This document shows, piece after piece, positions 8,391 through 17,200 of a DNA stretch of 64,000 nt (the first letter of the stretch is position 1; each line of letters starts with the position of its first letter). This stretch comes from Saccharospirillum alexandrii (lineage in GTDB: Bacteria > Pseudomonadota > Gammaproteobacteria > Pseudomonadales > Natronospirillaceae): positions 1,418,749 to 1,482,748 of the forward strand of contig NZ_RCIP01000001.1 in NCBI RefSeq assembly GCF_004000275.1, given 5' to 3'. A model generated the notes under the pieces. The model was not told the DNA's origin, made no database searches, and saw only the letters and a list, made by a program, of their open reading frames with translations. A program made the translations under genes and the position numbers.

Positions 8391-9344
8391 TCAGAAAACT
8401 GGACGGGTAAACTCATCCATATTGTCTTGAGTGATTTTCGGTGTGTCGAAATAGTTCAGGAAAGGCACCTCTTTACCTTCCAGAATGTCAATGGCGGTTT
8501 GCAGCGCAGCTTCCGCATCATCGACGGGCGACTGGTAAATAGAACCCCAGTACTCACCTTCAGCCATTGCGTCGTAACCTACCGAGAAATTGGTGGCACC
8601 CACAAAAATGATACCGTCACGGTCTGCGGCGCGGGCTGCATTGAGTGCGCCAACACCCATGTTGTCGTCGCCCGAATAGACGCCGTCAATGTCATCGTAC
8701 TTGGTCAAAAAGGCTTCCATGACCTGTTGAGACCGCTCCCGGTTCCAGTCGCCGGGCTGCGTTTCCATCAGCTCCACATTAGGGCAGACCTCAGGCAAGC
8801 GGTCTTCGAAGCCGGCCGCGCGCTCAATGGCCGTGGTGTAGCCAGGTTGTCCAGAGATTTGTACAACTTTGGCTTCGTTCTCGATCCCCATGTCCTTGAA
8901 CTTGTCACACATGATTTCGGCAGAGCGACTGCCTTGCGTTACGTTATCCGGCCCAGAGAAAGACCGAATGAAATCAAACCCCTGCTCTGCAATGTTGGAG
9001 TTGGTGACAACCACAGGGATACCGGCATTATGCGCTCTGCGGACAGCCGGGATGACGGCCTCGCCATTGGTTGGCCAGATGATGATCGCGTCAACTTCCT
9101 GTTGAATGAGCGAATCGACCTGGGCAATTTGCCGTGCTACATCACCCCCGGCATCAAGGACGACGGCGCGAACCTCATCATTAGCCTCTGCTGCCGCGAT
9201 AAAGGCACTCTCATAGGTTGTCTGGTAGCTATCAACACCCACGTTATTCTGTGTGATACCAATTCTCATTTCGGCCATCGCCAGGGCAGGACCCATTAAA
9301 ACGGTGGCAGTTACAGCGGTTGCAAGTAGTGTTTTCGTGCTCAT
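8391..9344 (-). CDS. Sugar ABC transporter periplasmic binding protein (RbsB type)
   Basis: A 317-residue protein with a signal peptide (MSTKTLLATAVTATVLMGPALA region, cleavage near AMA-EM). The mature part is a type I periplasmic binding protein of the ribose/xylose class: an initial MRIGITQNN strand, IQQEVDAIIIWPTN near 85, GIPVVVTNS near 115, and GVYSGDDNMGVGAL near 220 in place of the usual ANND region. It is the first gene of the leftward arm and is divergent from the DNA-binding/solute-binding regulator, with palindromes between them. The ligand is unknown. Sugar- or polyol-like compounds are typical for the family. Confidence 0.9.
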   Translation of the reverse strand: MSTKTLLATAVTATVLMGPALAMAEMRIGITQNNVGVDSYQTTYESAFIAAAEANDEVRAVVLDAGGDVARQIAQVDSLIQQEVDAIIIWPTNGEAVIPAVRRAHNAGIPVVVTNSNIAEQGFDFIRSFSGPDNVTQGSRSAEIMCDKFKDMGIENEAKVVQISGQPGYTTAIERAAGFEDRLPEVCPNVELMETQPGDWNRERSQQVMEAFLTKYDDIDGVYSGDDNMGVGALNAARAADRDGIIFVGATNFSVGYDAMAEGEYWGSIYQSPVDDAEAALQTAIDILEGKEVPFLNYFDTPKITQDNMDEFTRPVF

Positions 9345-9481
9345 GTTTACTCTCCGTTATTGTTGTTCTGCTTTACTGCGTTACTGCTGCATCAGCTAGG
9401 TCAACGGCAAGTTACGCATTCCCAGTTTTAAACGGGCCCATTAACCATACCCCCGGCTGCACGTTGAAAAACCCCCCAATA

Positions 9482-9554
9482 TATCCATTTTGGATACGTC
9501 ATATCCATTATGGACATCATAATGGTTAATATACTTACGCTCTGGGAGTATATT
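9482..9554. promoter_or_regulatory. Nested palindromes in the divergent promoter region
   Basis: The 283-bp gap between the importer binding protein and the divergent regulator holds several symmetric elements. TATCCATTTTGGATA (9482-9496) is a perfect palindrome with 6-bp arms. TATCCATTATGGACA (9502-9516) is a second copy with one arm mismatch, 20 bp away centre to centre. CCATTATG (9505-9512) pairs with CATAATGG (9518-9525). AATATACT (9528-9535) pairs with AGTATATT (9547-9554). Two-turn spacing suggests cooperative binding of one dimeric regulator on one DNA face. The adjacent wHTH-SBP fusion is the obvious candidate, but this is inferred. Confidence 0.6.
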
Positions 9555-9627
9555 CAGTTCCCTAATAAGAACTAATTGCGGCCAACTGGCAATGAAGGCG
9601 GCCCAAGCAAGACACGGAGCGGTTTTT

Positions 9628-11373
9628 ATGGCGTCAATGCACAACAATTCGGTAGACAGAATCTCGGTGTTGGCGGCTCCGGATGAAGGCGTATTGCGCT
9701 TTCTCGACTACATGGATGAACACATGCTGGCCTTTGAGTCGGCTCATTCACTGTTCAAACCCAACGCCCACATTCGTATGTGTGTTGAACTCCTGAGGCG
9801 CCATTTTCAGGGAAAAGTAACCTCGCCTACGCTGCTTATCGACATCAGTGGCGTACCCTATGCCACCGCTACCCGCCGGTTGAATGAACTGGTTGAATCA
9901 GGCCTGATTAACCGCAGAGCACGCCATAAAAGTGAACGCAGCTTTACCTTGCACCCCAGCGATCAGTTGCTGTCGCTCTGGATCCAGATGGCCAAAGACA
10001 ACCACCTGCTGATCAACAGCACGGTCAACCTGGCCGATCAAAAGCTCGAACCTGACGAGCGTTTCTTCGGCAGTGATTACTTCAGCGAACGCCTCGGGCC
10101 GCCGTTGAACGTATTGAGTACCCCTCTGTCATTGCCCGGCGGGTTGCGCATGTTGTCGCACAGCGACCCTACATTCCTGATCATGAACAACCTCAAGCGG
10201 CACTTCGAACTGATCGTCGGGTGCCCTATCCATCACCGGTCCTATTCTCTCGATAAACTCTACGACGAGGCCGTAGAGAACTCGGGCCGTGAAAAAAGCA
10301 GTTACGATCTGGTCGCCGTCAATTTCCCATGGATTGGCGAATTTGCCGAACGGGGCATGTTGTTGCCGCTGGATACACTGATCGACATGGAGGCACTCAG
10401 CCCGACAGACTTTCACGCCGCCAGTTGGAGAGCGTCCCACTGGGGTGGACGTTGCTACGGCATCCCGGTAGAGACCACCTCTGAAGTTCTGATGTACCGG
10501 ACTGACCTCTTTGCTCAGGAAGCCATTGCGCCGCCTACAACTATCGATGAACTGCTGGCGGTTGCCGCAAAATTGCATAAGCCGGAAAAACAGATCTACG
10601 GTATCGCCTGGAATGCGGCAAGAGGTACCGCTCTGAGCCATACCTTTATGATGGCGATGGCCGATTTTGGCCAACCAATCATTGATCTCGCTCCGGATGG
10701 AGAGGAATTCTCGATTGCGGGCCTGGGCAGTCGCAAGTATCGATCAATGATCGACTCGCAGGCGGGTCTGTCTGCAGCCAAGTTCTTACTTGAATTACTG
10801 AAGTACTCACCCCCGGGCATCCTGAACATGTCCTGGTATGAGCGGACCAAAAGCTATGCCCAGGGCCAGGTCGCCATGACCTACAGCTTTTCCCAGATGA
10901 CACCCTATTTCGAAGATGACGACAATTCTCCGGCCAAAGACAACACCGGCTTCATCGCGCACCCGGCCGGTTCCGGCAAAAAACCCATTTCCCCATTGGG
11001 CGGCTTTGTGCTGGGCATTCCCAGTAATTTAAGCGAGCGACGCAGACAGGAAGCTGCCATCGCCCTGGAGACATTCACGTCCGAACGGGCTCAGAGCCTC
11101 TATGTGAAAAATGGCAGCCGCGGTTGCTCACGGTATTCGGCAAGTGAAGATCCAAACATCCGCATCAATTCACCGATCTTTGATGCGGTTGACCAACTGG
11201 CCATCCAGGACCAACTGCAGGCATGGCCGAGACCACCCACTCCCGAGTTTGGAGCGATAACCCAGTTCTGTGGCGTCGTATTGCACGAAATGCTGCGAGG
11301 GGTCATCACACCGGAAGAGGCGCTGTCGCGGGCTCACGATGGTGTTCAAAAACTCATTGAAAACTGGCAATAA
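9628..11373 (+). CDS. Cytoplasmic regulator: winged HTH fused to a family-1 solute-binding domain
   Basis: A 581-residue protein with no signal peptide. Residues about 45-130 form a winged-helix DNA-binding domain (LLIDISGVPYATATRRLNELVESGLINRR, then a basic wing). Residues about 145-560 resemble the extracellular solute-binding proteins of carbohydrate ABC systems (SBP_bac_1): YDLVAVNFPWIGEFAERGMLLPLD, YGIPVETTSEVLMYRTDLF, and QGQVAMTYSFS followed by a late PLGGFVLGIP. The solute-binding fold should therefore act as an internal ligand sensor. The ATG at 9628 has GGAG eight bases upstream and is preferred to the ATG at 9592. It lies 21 bp before the SDR gene and is divergent from the importer, so it probably controls both arms. 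Confidence 0.85.
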   Translation: MASMHNNSVDRISVLAAPDEGVLRFLDYMDEHMLAFESAHSLFKPNAHIRMCVELLRRHFQGKVTSPTLLIDISGVPYATATRRLNELVESGLINRRARHKSERSFTLHPSDQLLSLWIQMAKDNHLLINSTVNLADQKLEPDERFFGSDYFSERLGPPLNVLSTPLSLPGGLRMLSHSDPTFLIMNNLKRHFELIVGCPIHHRSYSLDKLYDEAVENSGREKSSYDLVAVNFPWIGEFAERGMLLPLDTLIDMEALSPTDFHAASWRASHWGGRCYGIPVETTSEVLMYRTDLFAQEAIAPPTTIDELLAVAAKLHKPEKQIYGIAWNAARGTALSHTFMMAMADFGQPIIDLAPDGEEFSIAGLGSRKYRSMIDSQAGLSAAKFLLELLKYSPPGILNMSWYERTKSYAQGQVAMTYSFSQMTPYFEDDDNSPAKDNTGFIAHPAGSGKKPISPLGGFVLGIPSNLSERRRQEAAIALETFTSERAQSLYVKNGSRGCSRYSASEDPNIRINSPIFDAVDQLAIQDQLQAWPRPPTPEFGAITQFCGVVLHEMLRGVITPEEALSRAHDGVQKLIENWQ

Positions 11374-11394
11374 CAACAAGACTGGAGAAGTGAA

Positions 11395-12204
11395 ATGGAT
11401 CCGAAGAGACTGTCTGGAAAAAACATCGTTATCACCGGTGCCGCACAGGGTATGGGCGCAGCCAATGCCATGTATTTTGCCGCTCAGGGCGCCAACGTCG
11501 TTCTTGGCGATTTGAACGTCGAAGGCGTCAAGGCTGTTGCAAACAGCATCAACGAAGCCGGTGTTGGCAAAGCCATTGCCGTTTCAATGAACGTGACCAA
11601 GCGGGAAGACCATACGGCAGCGGTTCAGGCCTGTGTCGATGCGTTCGGCTCCATCAACGTGTACCTGAACAACGCAGGCGTCAACAAGCCGAAAATGTTT
11701 CTGGACATCGATGATGAAAACTGGGACCTGATCATGAACGTCAACACCAAAGGCATGCTCTATGGCATGCAAGAGGCGACAAAACAAATGATCAAGCAGG
11801 GCCCAATGGACGATCACCCCTACAAGATCATCAACGTGGGCAGCATTTTGTCTCGCACCACCTTCCTGGATGTCATTCCTTATGGCTGTTCGAAGCACGC
11901 CGTCCTTGCCCTGACCACTGGGGGTGCCAAGGCACTCTGGGAACACAAGATCACCGTCAATGGCTATGGCCCTGGTGTTGTCAAGACCGAGTTGTGGGAA
12001 CAACTGGACAAGGACTTGGTTGAGATTGGCATGTTCGAAGAGGAAGGCCAGTCCATGGATCACCTTGCCAAAACAATGATTCTGATGAAAAAGCTGTCAA
12101 CGCCCGATGACGTTGTCGGCACCGCCGCTTTCCTGTGCTCGGATGAAAGCGACTATATGACCGGCCAGATGATCATGATTGATGGTGGCATCGTCATGCA
12201 GTAA
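11395..12204 (+). CDS. Short-chain dehydrogenase, 2,3-butanediol/acetoin dehydrogenase-like
   Basis: A 269-residue classical SDR. It has the NAD-binding TGAAQGMG motif near residue 14, the NNAG motif near 90, a catalytic Ser in the GSILS segment and the YGCSK (YxxxK) active site near 160. The C-terminal GYGPGVVKTELWEQ and SDYMTGQMIMIDGG segments resemble meso-2,3-butanediol/acetoin dehydrogenases. It probably interconverts a vicinal diol and hydroxyketone, or a hydroxyketone and diketone. The ATG at 11395 has GGAGAAG upstream, 21 bp after the regulator stop. Position directly before acetoin-dehydrogenase-type E1 genes supports a role just ahead of TPP-dependent cleavage. The true substrate is not known. 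Confidence 0.85.
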   Translation: MDPKRLSGKNIVITGAAQGMGAANAMYFAAQGANVVLGDLNVEGVKAVANSINEAGVGKAIAVSMNVTKREDHTAAVQACVDAFGSINVYLNNAGVNKPKMFLDIDDENWDLIMNVNTKGMLYGMQEATKQMIKQGPMDDHPYKIINVGSILSRTTFLDVIPYGCSKHAVLALTTGGAKALWEHKITVNGYGPGVVKTELWEQLDKDLVEIGMFEEEGQSMDHLAKTMILMKKLSTPDDVVGTAAFLCSDESDYMTGQMIMIDGGIVMQ

Positions 12205-12388
12205 CGCCAACCGGCTGACATCGCGGTATCTGAAATGGTAACCACAGAACCAATGTTGCTTGTTCTGTTCTCCATGGATACTGCGTTGCGGCCGGCGGTT
12301 TGCTGAACACTTGCCCTCATTTTTCGCCAAACCTGGTACGACGACGCCCAACACCAACGGGCTGCCAGGTCAACTACAGAGGTTTGCA

Positions 12389-13390
12389 ATGAGTAACGCC
12401 AAGAAGAAAGTGAGTGCGGACGATGCGTTAAGAATGTTTCGTCAGATGGTTCGCATCCGTACCTTTGAGAACAATGCGAATCAGCTCTACCTGTCAGCCA
12501 AGATGCCAGGTCTGACGCATATGTATTCCGGGGAAGAGGCTGTCGCCGTTGGTATTTGCGAAGCCTTATTGCCTACCGACAAGATCACCTCCACCCACAG
12601 AGGTCACGGGCATTGTGTCGCCAAGGGAGCAGACTTCAAAGCCATGTTCTGTGAATTGCTGGGGAAAGAAGAAGGCTACTGCCGTGGCAAGGGCGGTTCC
12701 ATGCACATTGCCGATCAGTCAAATGGCAACCTGGGTGCCAATGCAATCGTGGGCGGTTCTCTCGGCATTGCAACCGGAGCTGCACTCACTTCCAAACTGA
12801 AAAAAACCGGTGATGTCGCCGTTTGTTTCTTTGGTGATGGCGCTACTGCCCAGGGGCTGATGTACGAAGTGATGAACATGGCCGCACTGTGGAAACTCCC
12901 GGTCATTTACGCCTGTGAGAACAACGGCTATTCCGAGTACACCAAGACGGAAGAAATTGCAGCCGGTTCCATTACGGCCCGGGCTGAAGCATTTGGTATC
13001 GAGTCGCATCAGGTGGATGGTCAGGACGTCATCGCTGTAAACGAGCTGTCCCGCACGTTAGTCGATCGCGCCCGCAAAGGTGAAGGACCTTTCTTCCTGG
13101 AACTGATGACCTACCGCTATCACGGACACCATGTCGGTGACATTAATCGCGAATACTACCGCGCCAAGTCGGAAGAAGAAGACTGGCGTGAAAACCGGGA
13201 CCCGATCATCCGTATGCGCGCCTGGCTAATCGAGAACAAGTACGCCACGGAGGCCGAATTGGACGAGCTCAGCAAGGAGGTCACCGAAGACGCGGAAGCG
13301 GCCGTCGCCTACGCGTTGGACGCCCCCTACCCGGATGTCTCGGAGGTGGACATGCACGTCTACACCGATATTGAGCATGTCTTAGCCTGA
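12389..13390 (+). CDS. TPP-dependent dehydrogenase E1 alpha (acetoin dehydrogenase AcoA-like)
   Basis: A 333-residue E1 alpha subunit. The thiamine-diphosphate motif runs from GDGATAQG near residue 150 to ENNGYSEYT about 30 residues later. RGHGHCVAKG and KGGSMHI near 75-110 are also conserved in acetoin and pyruvate dehydrogenases. The compact length favours the acetoin type. With E1 beta it would cleave an alpha-diketone or hydroxyketone and load an acyl group on lipoamide. The ATG at 12389 has AGAGG seven bases upstream. A longer frame from 12260 adds 43 residues unrelated to the family and is rejected. A 184-bp gap separates it from the SDR, so a separate promoter or processing site is possible. 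Confidence 0.9.
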   Translation: MSNAKKKVSADDALRMFRQMVRIRTFENNANQLYLSAKMPGLTHMYSGEEAVAVGICEALLPTDKITSTHRGHGHCVAKGADFKAMFCELLGKEEGYCRGKGGSMHIADQSNGNLGANAIVGGSLGIATGAALTSKLKKTGDVAVCFFGDGATAQGLMYEVMNMAALWKLPVIYACENNGYSEYTKTEEIAAGSITARAEAFGIESHQVDGQDVIAVNELSRTLVDRARKGEGPFFLELMTYRYHGHHVGDINREYYRAKSEEEDWRENRDPIIRMRAWLIENKYATEAELDELSKEVTEDAEAAVAYALDAPYPDVSEVDMHVYTDIEHVLA

Positions 13391-13400
13391 GGAGAACAGT

Positions 13401-14396
13401 ATGCGGAAAATTACGTTATCAAAGGCCGTTAACGAGGCACTGGCTGAAGAGATGCGCCACGACGAAACGGTGATTATTCTCGGCGAAGACGTGGCAGAAG
13501 CCGGTACACCCTTCAAGGTTTTGTCGGGCCTGGTGGAAGAGTTTGGGACCGAACGCGTCATCGATACGCCCATTTCCGAACCCGGTTTTATGGGTATTGG
13601 TGTGGGTGCTGCCATGACGGGGATGCGCCCCGTTGTCGACTTGATGTTCGGCGACTTCATCTTTCTGATCATGGACCAGTTGTGTAACCAGGCGGCCAAA
13701 ACCCATTACATGTCCGGCGGCAAACTCAATGTACCGCTGGTGTTGCGCACCAATATGGGCGCAACGCGGCGCTCGGCAGCGCAACATTCACAATCACTGC
13801 ATGCCATTGTTGCCCACATACCGGGTTTAAAGGTGGCCATGCCATCATCTGCCTATGAAGCCAAGGGCCTGCTGAAGACCGCGATTCGCGACGACAATCC
13901 CGTCGTCATTTTCGAAGACAAGCTGATGTATCAGGACTCCGCCGAAGTACCGGAAGAGGAATACAGCATCCCCTTTGGTGAAGCCTGCATAAAACGCGAA
14001 GGCACCGACATCACACTCATCGGCACCTCCTCTATGGTGCAGGTGTGTGAGAAAGCGGCAGAAATGCTGCAGGCTGAGGGCATCAGTGCCGAGGTCATCG
14101 ACCCGCGCACCATTGTCCCGCTGGATGAAAAGACTCTGGTTGAATCGGCCAAAAAGACGGGCCGGGTCATTGTGGTCGATGAAGGTCACCAGAGCTTTGG
14201 CGTGACCTCGGAGATTGCCAGCCGGATCAATGAACAGGCGTTTTACCATCTGGATGCCCCGACCACCCGTATCGGCGCGATGGACGTACCTATTCCTTTC
14301 TCACCGGCACTCGAAGACATCACGGTTCCCACCCCGGAGCGGGTGTTCGAACAGGCCAAAAAACTGGTAAGCGGGGAGTTGATCAATGCGGCATGA
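13401..14396 (+). CDS. TPP-dependent dehydrogenase E1 beta (AcoB-like)
   Basis: A 331-residue transketolase-like beta subunit. It has ILGEDVAEAGTPF near residue 27, TPISEPGFMGIGVGAAMTG near 55, ATRRSAAQHSQSLHAI near 120 and a C-terminal transketolase domain with VIDPRTIVPLD. It completes the alpha2beta2 E1 with the gene 10 bp upstream. GAGGAGA precedes the ATG. Its last codons overlap the start of the lipoyl protein by 11 bp, indicating translational coupling within the complex. Confidence 0.92.
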   Translation: MRKITLSKAVNEALAEEMRHDETVIILGEDVAEAGTPFKVLSGLVEEFGTERVIDTPISEPGFMGIGVGAAMTGMRPVVDLMFGDFIFLIMDQLCNQAAKTHYMSGGKLNVPLVLRTNMGATRRSAAQHSQSLHAIVAHIPGLKVAMPSSAYEAKGLLKTAIRDDNPVVIFEDKLMYQDSAEVPEEEYSIPFGEACIKREGTDITLIGTSSMVQVCEKAAEMLQAEGISAEVIDPRTIVPLDEKTLVESAKKTGRVIVVDEGHQSFGVTSEIASRINEQAFYHLDAPTTRIGAMDVPIPFSPALEDITVPTPERVFEQAKKLVSGELINAA

Positions 14397-15711
14397 CATC
14401 ATCATGCCTGCGTTGGGCATGGCGCAGGATACGGGGACGCTGCTCGCCTGGCACAAGTCGGAGGGTGAGGCCGTTACTCAGGGCGAAACCCTGTTCGAAG
14501 TGGAAACCGACAAATCCACCATGGAAGTTGAAGCCCCTGCCAGTGGTTTTCTGGTAAGCGTCAGCGCTCGTGATGGGGATGAGATACCGGTTGGCCAGGT
14601 CATTGCCATCATCAGTGATACGGCCGACGCTCCGGCGCCGGGCGAGACAGCCGACAAAGAACCTGTGGAAGCAGCCCAAAAGCCTGACTCACTGCCTACC
14701 GGCAAACCGATCATTATGCCCGTGCTCGGCATGTCTCAGGATTCGGGCGTATTGGTCGGGTGGAACAAGGAACCCGGTGACGCCGTCAAACAGCATGACA
14801 TTCTGTTCGAAGTGGAAACGGACAAGAGTGTGGTTGAGGTACCGGCTGGCGTTGATGGCTATCTCGCGGCGCGGCTGGCCGCCGCTGGCGACGACGTACC
14901 CACGGGCGAAACAATTGCCATCATCAGCGAAGACCCGGTATCAGACCCCGTCGACAGAGCGTATTCGTCGTCGGCCGTGCCCACTGCCAGCGCCGATCAA
15001 CCCTCGGTAGAGGTATCGGAAAAAGCGCCGGCAACGACCGTTGCAGAGCCGGCTGCCCCAAAACAACCGGAAGTCAGCAGGCGTCGGGAGCCGGCACCGG
15101 AAGGGAAGGTACTGGCCTCGCCCAAGCTAAAGCGCCTCGCCCACCAGGCGGGCTATGATCTGGCCCATCTGGCCGCTACAGGCCACCCCCAACCGTTTCA
15201 TGCCAGAGACTTTGAAGCACTCAGGCAAGCCCATGAAAAGGCCGGGAAACGATCGGAGTTCGCGGCGCCCGGCGCGGTAATAACCCGATTGTCCGCACGC
15301 GTATCACCGGTTGCACTGGATGCTTTTCTTGACTGGGCAACCGGTCATATCGAGTCTGCCAGTGACGCGAGTGTCATCGCTGCCTTTGCCGGCGCCAGCC
15401 TGGCCGATCAGGCGACCGTGCGCATTAACCGGCGAGGTACCAGTGAAACCTATTCGGCCCGTCAGAGATTGTCAGAGACCGTAGCTACGGAAGGCGAACC
15501 GGATGTCATCATTCACGATCTGCGGGGAACTTTTATTTCCTCAGCTGAACTTCCGCCCGAGTCAGCACCCGTCATTGCGATCGTGAGCTCCGGCGATGAA
15601 CTGATGCTGACACTGACCTGCACCAATGCCCTGCTCGCCGGGAAAGATGCAGCCGTCGTACTCGATAACTTTGCCGGACGCATGGCAGATCCCATTCGGC
15701 ACCTCTTCTAA
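14386..15711 (+). CDS. E2-like lipoyl protein: two lipoyl domains, E3-binding domain, inactive acyltransferase-like domain
   Basis: A 441-residue protein with two tandem lipoyl domains (1-78 and 106-182), each with an ETDK lipoylation site (K43 and K147). Ala/Pro-rich linkers and a peripheral-subunit-binding domain (about 242-278, LASPKLKRLA) follow. The C-terminal part (about 297-441) aligns end to end with the E2 catalytic domain of the gene at 17201 over its last 32 residues without gaps. The catalytic His is Asn (N414) and the second active-site residue is Ala. It therefore looks like a swinging-arm and scaffold subunit that has lost acyl transfer. The separate catalytic gene 1.5 kb downstream would supply that activity. 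Confidence 0.88.
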   Translation: MRHDIIMPALGMAQDTGTLLAWHKSEGEAVTQGETLFEVETDKSTMEVEAPASGFLVSVSARDGDEIPVGQVIAIISDTADAPAPGETADKEPVEAAQKPDSLPTGKPIIMPVLGMSQDSGVLVGWNKEPGDAVKQHDILFEVETDKSVVEVPAGVDGYLAARLAAAGDDVPTGETIAIISEDPVSDPVDRAYSSSAVPTASADQPSVEVSEKAPATTVAEPAAPKQPEVSRRREPAPEGKVLASPKLKRLAHQAGYDLAHLAATGHPQPFHARDFEALRQAHEKAGKRSEFAAPGAVITRLSARVSPVALDAFLDWATGHIESASDASVIAAFAGASLADQATVRINRRGTSETYSARQRLSETVATEGEPDVIIHDLRGTFISSAELPPESAPVIAIVSSGDELMLTLTCTNALLAGKDAAVVLDNFAGRMADPIRHLF

Positions 15712-15725
15712 AGAAAGGTATTGGT

Positions 15726-17183
15726 ATGTCACAACATAACGATTTCATCAACACGATTCCAACCGACCTTTATATCAATGGTCAGTTTGTTCCCGCGTCA
15801 GAAAACGGCCGCTTTGGCGTATTTAATCCGGCGACGGAAGAAACGCTGGCATCCGTTGCATCAGCAGAGATAGCTGACGCTGATGCCGCCCTTGATGCCG
15901 CTGAAAAAGCCATGATTGAGTGGGCCGCAAGAACACCGCGCGAACGCTCTGAAGTGCTTCGAAAAGCCTGGGAATTGATTCAGGAGCGGCTTGAAGAGTT
16001 CGCCTATCTGATCACACTGGAAAATGGTAAAGGCAAAACCGATGCGATGGGCGAAATTCGCTATGCTGCCGAATTCTTTCGCTGGTTCGCGGAAGAGGCC
16101 GTTCGAGCAGACGGGCTCATTACCCATGCACCGGCTTCCGGTGCAAGAATCATCGTGCAACACAAGCCCGCCGGTTTAGCGGTGCTGGTCACCCCCTGGA
16201 ATTACCCGGCAGCGATGGGTACCCGAAAAATTGCGCCTGCCCTGGCGGCCGGCTGCGGTGTCATTATCAAACCCGCCGCTGAAACACCGCTGACCATGCT
16301 GGCCCTGATGCCCCTGCTTGAAGAGGCGGGCGTACCGGCGGGTCTGGTTAACGTCTTGCCCACCAGTAAGCCAGCCGAAGTTGTCGATCATATGATGCAC
16401 GACCCTCGCGTTCGTGTTGTGTCTTTCACAGGGTCAACAGCGGTTGGGCGCAAGCTGCTCAAATCAGCGGCGGATCAGGTACTCACACCCGCAATGGAGC
16501 TTGGCGGCAATGCCCCCGTCATCGTGTTTGAAGATGCCGATATGGATACCGCCATTGAAGGCGTGATGCTCGCCAAGATGCGCAACCTGGGCGAAGCCTG
16601 CACGGCGGCCAACCGGGTTTACGTGCACAAGGATGTGGCTGACGAATTCACCAAACGCCTGACGCAAACAATGTCGGCGTTAAAGATCGGTAATGGTGCC
16701 GACCCGGCCGTTGACGTAGGCGCACTGGTCAACCTGGATACGCTTGAGAAAGTAGTGGGCTTTGTTAACGATGCGGTAGCGAAAGGCGCCAAAGTGGAAT
16801 GTGGCGGACAGCGGCTACCCGGTAAAGGTTTTTTCTTCCCGCCGACGGTGCTCTCCAATGTGCCGGAAAACGCCAACTGTGTGCACGATGAAATATTTGG
16901 GCCGGTCGTTGCCATTCAAACCTTCGAAGACCAGGACGACGTGATTCGCCGGGCAAACGATACCGAGTATGGCCTTGTGGCCTATGTTTTTTCCGAGAAC
17001 ATGAAGCGTGCCATGCAAGTATGCGAACGGCTGGACTATGGCATGGTCGGCCTTAACCGGGGCCTTGTCAGCGACCCGGCGGCTCCGTTTGGTGGCAGCA
17101 AGCAATCCGGCCTCGGTCGCGAGGGTGGTCATGAAGGCATGCTGGAATTCATGGAAACCCAGTACATCTCGGCAACCTGGTAA
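15726..17183 (+). CDS. NAD(P)-dependent aldehyde dehydrogenase (succinate-semialdehyde dehydrogenase-like)
   Basis: A 485-residue aldehyde dehydrogenase. It has the cofactor region TPWNYPAAMGTRKIAPALAAG near residue 158, the FTGSTAVG glycine motif near 235, the general base Glu in MELGGNAP near 260, and the nucleophile Cys in GEACTAANR near 295. The C-terminal PFGGSKQSGLGREGG matches the succinate-semialdehyde/GabD branch. It sits between the two E2 genes, 14 bp after the first and 17 bp before the second, so it probably oxidises the aldehyde released by TPP-dependent cleavage. The exact aldehyde is unknown. Confidence 0.9.
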   Translation: MSQHNDFINTIPTDLYINGQFVPASENGRFGVFNPATEETLASVASAEIADADAALDAAEKAMIEWAARTPRERSEVLRKAWELIQERLEEFAYLITLENGKGKTDAMGEIRYAAEFFRWFAEEAVRADGLITHAPASGARIIVQHKPAGLAVLVTPWNYPAAMGTRKIAPALAAGCGVIIKPAAETPLTMLALMPLLEEAGVPAGLVNVLPTSKPAEVVDHMMHDPRVRVVSFTGSTAVGRKLLKSAADQVLTPAMELGGNAPVIVFEDADMDTAIEGVMLAKMRNLGEACTAANRVYVHKDVADEFTKRLTQTMSALKIGNGADPAVDVGALVNLDTLEKVVGFVNDAVAKGAKVECGGQRLPGKGFFFPPTVLSNVPENANCVHDEIFGPVVAIQTFEDQDDVIRRANDTEYGLVAYVFSENMKRAMQVCERLDYGMVGLNRGLVSDPAAPFGGSKQSGLGREGGHEGMLEFMETQYISATW

Positions 17184-17200
17184 AGAGAGAGGATTATCGT

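Noticed and set aside
12260-12388. N-terminal extension of E1 alpha
   Set aside because: The 43 extra residues are unlike the family, and a good ribosome site precedes the ATG at 12389.
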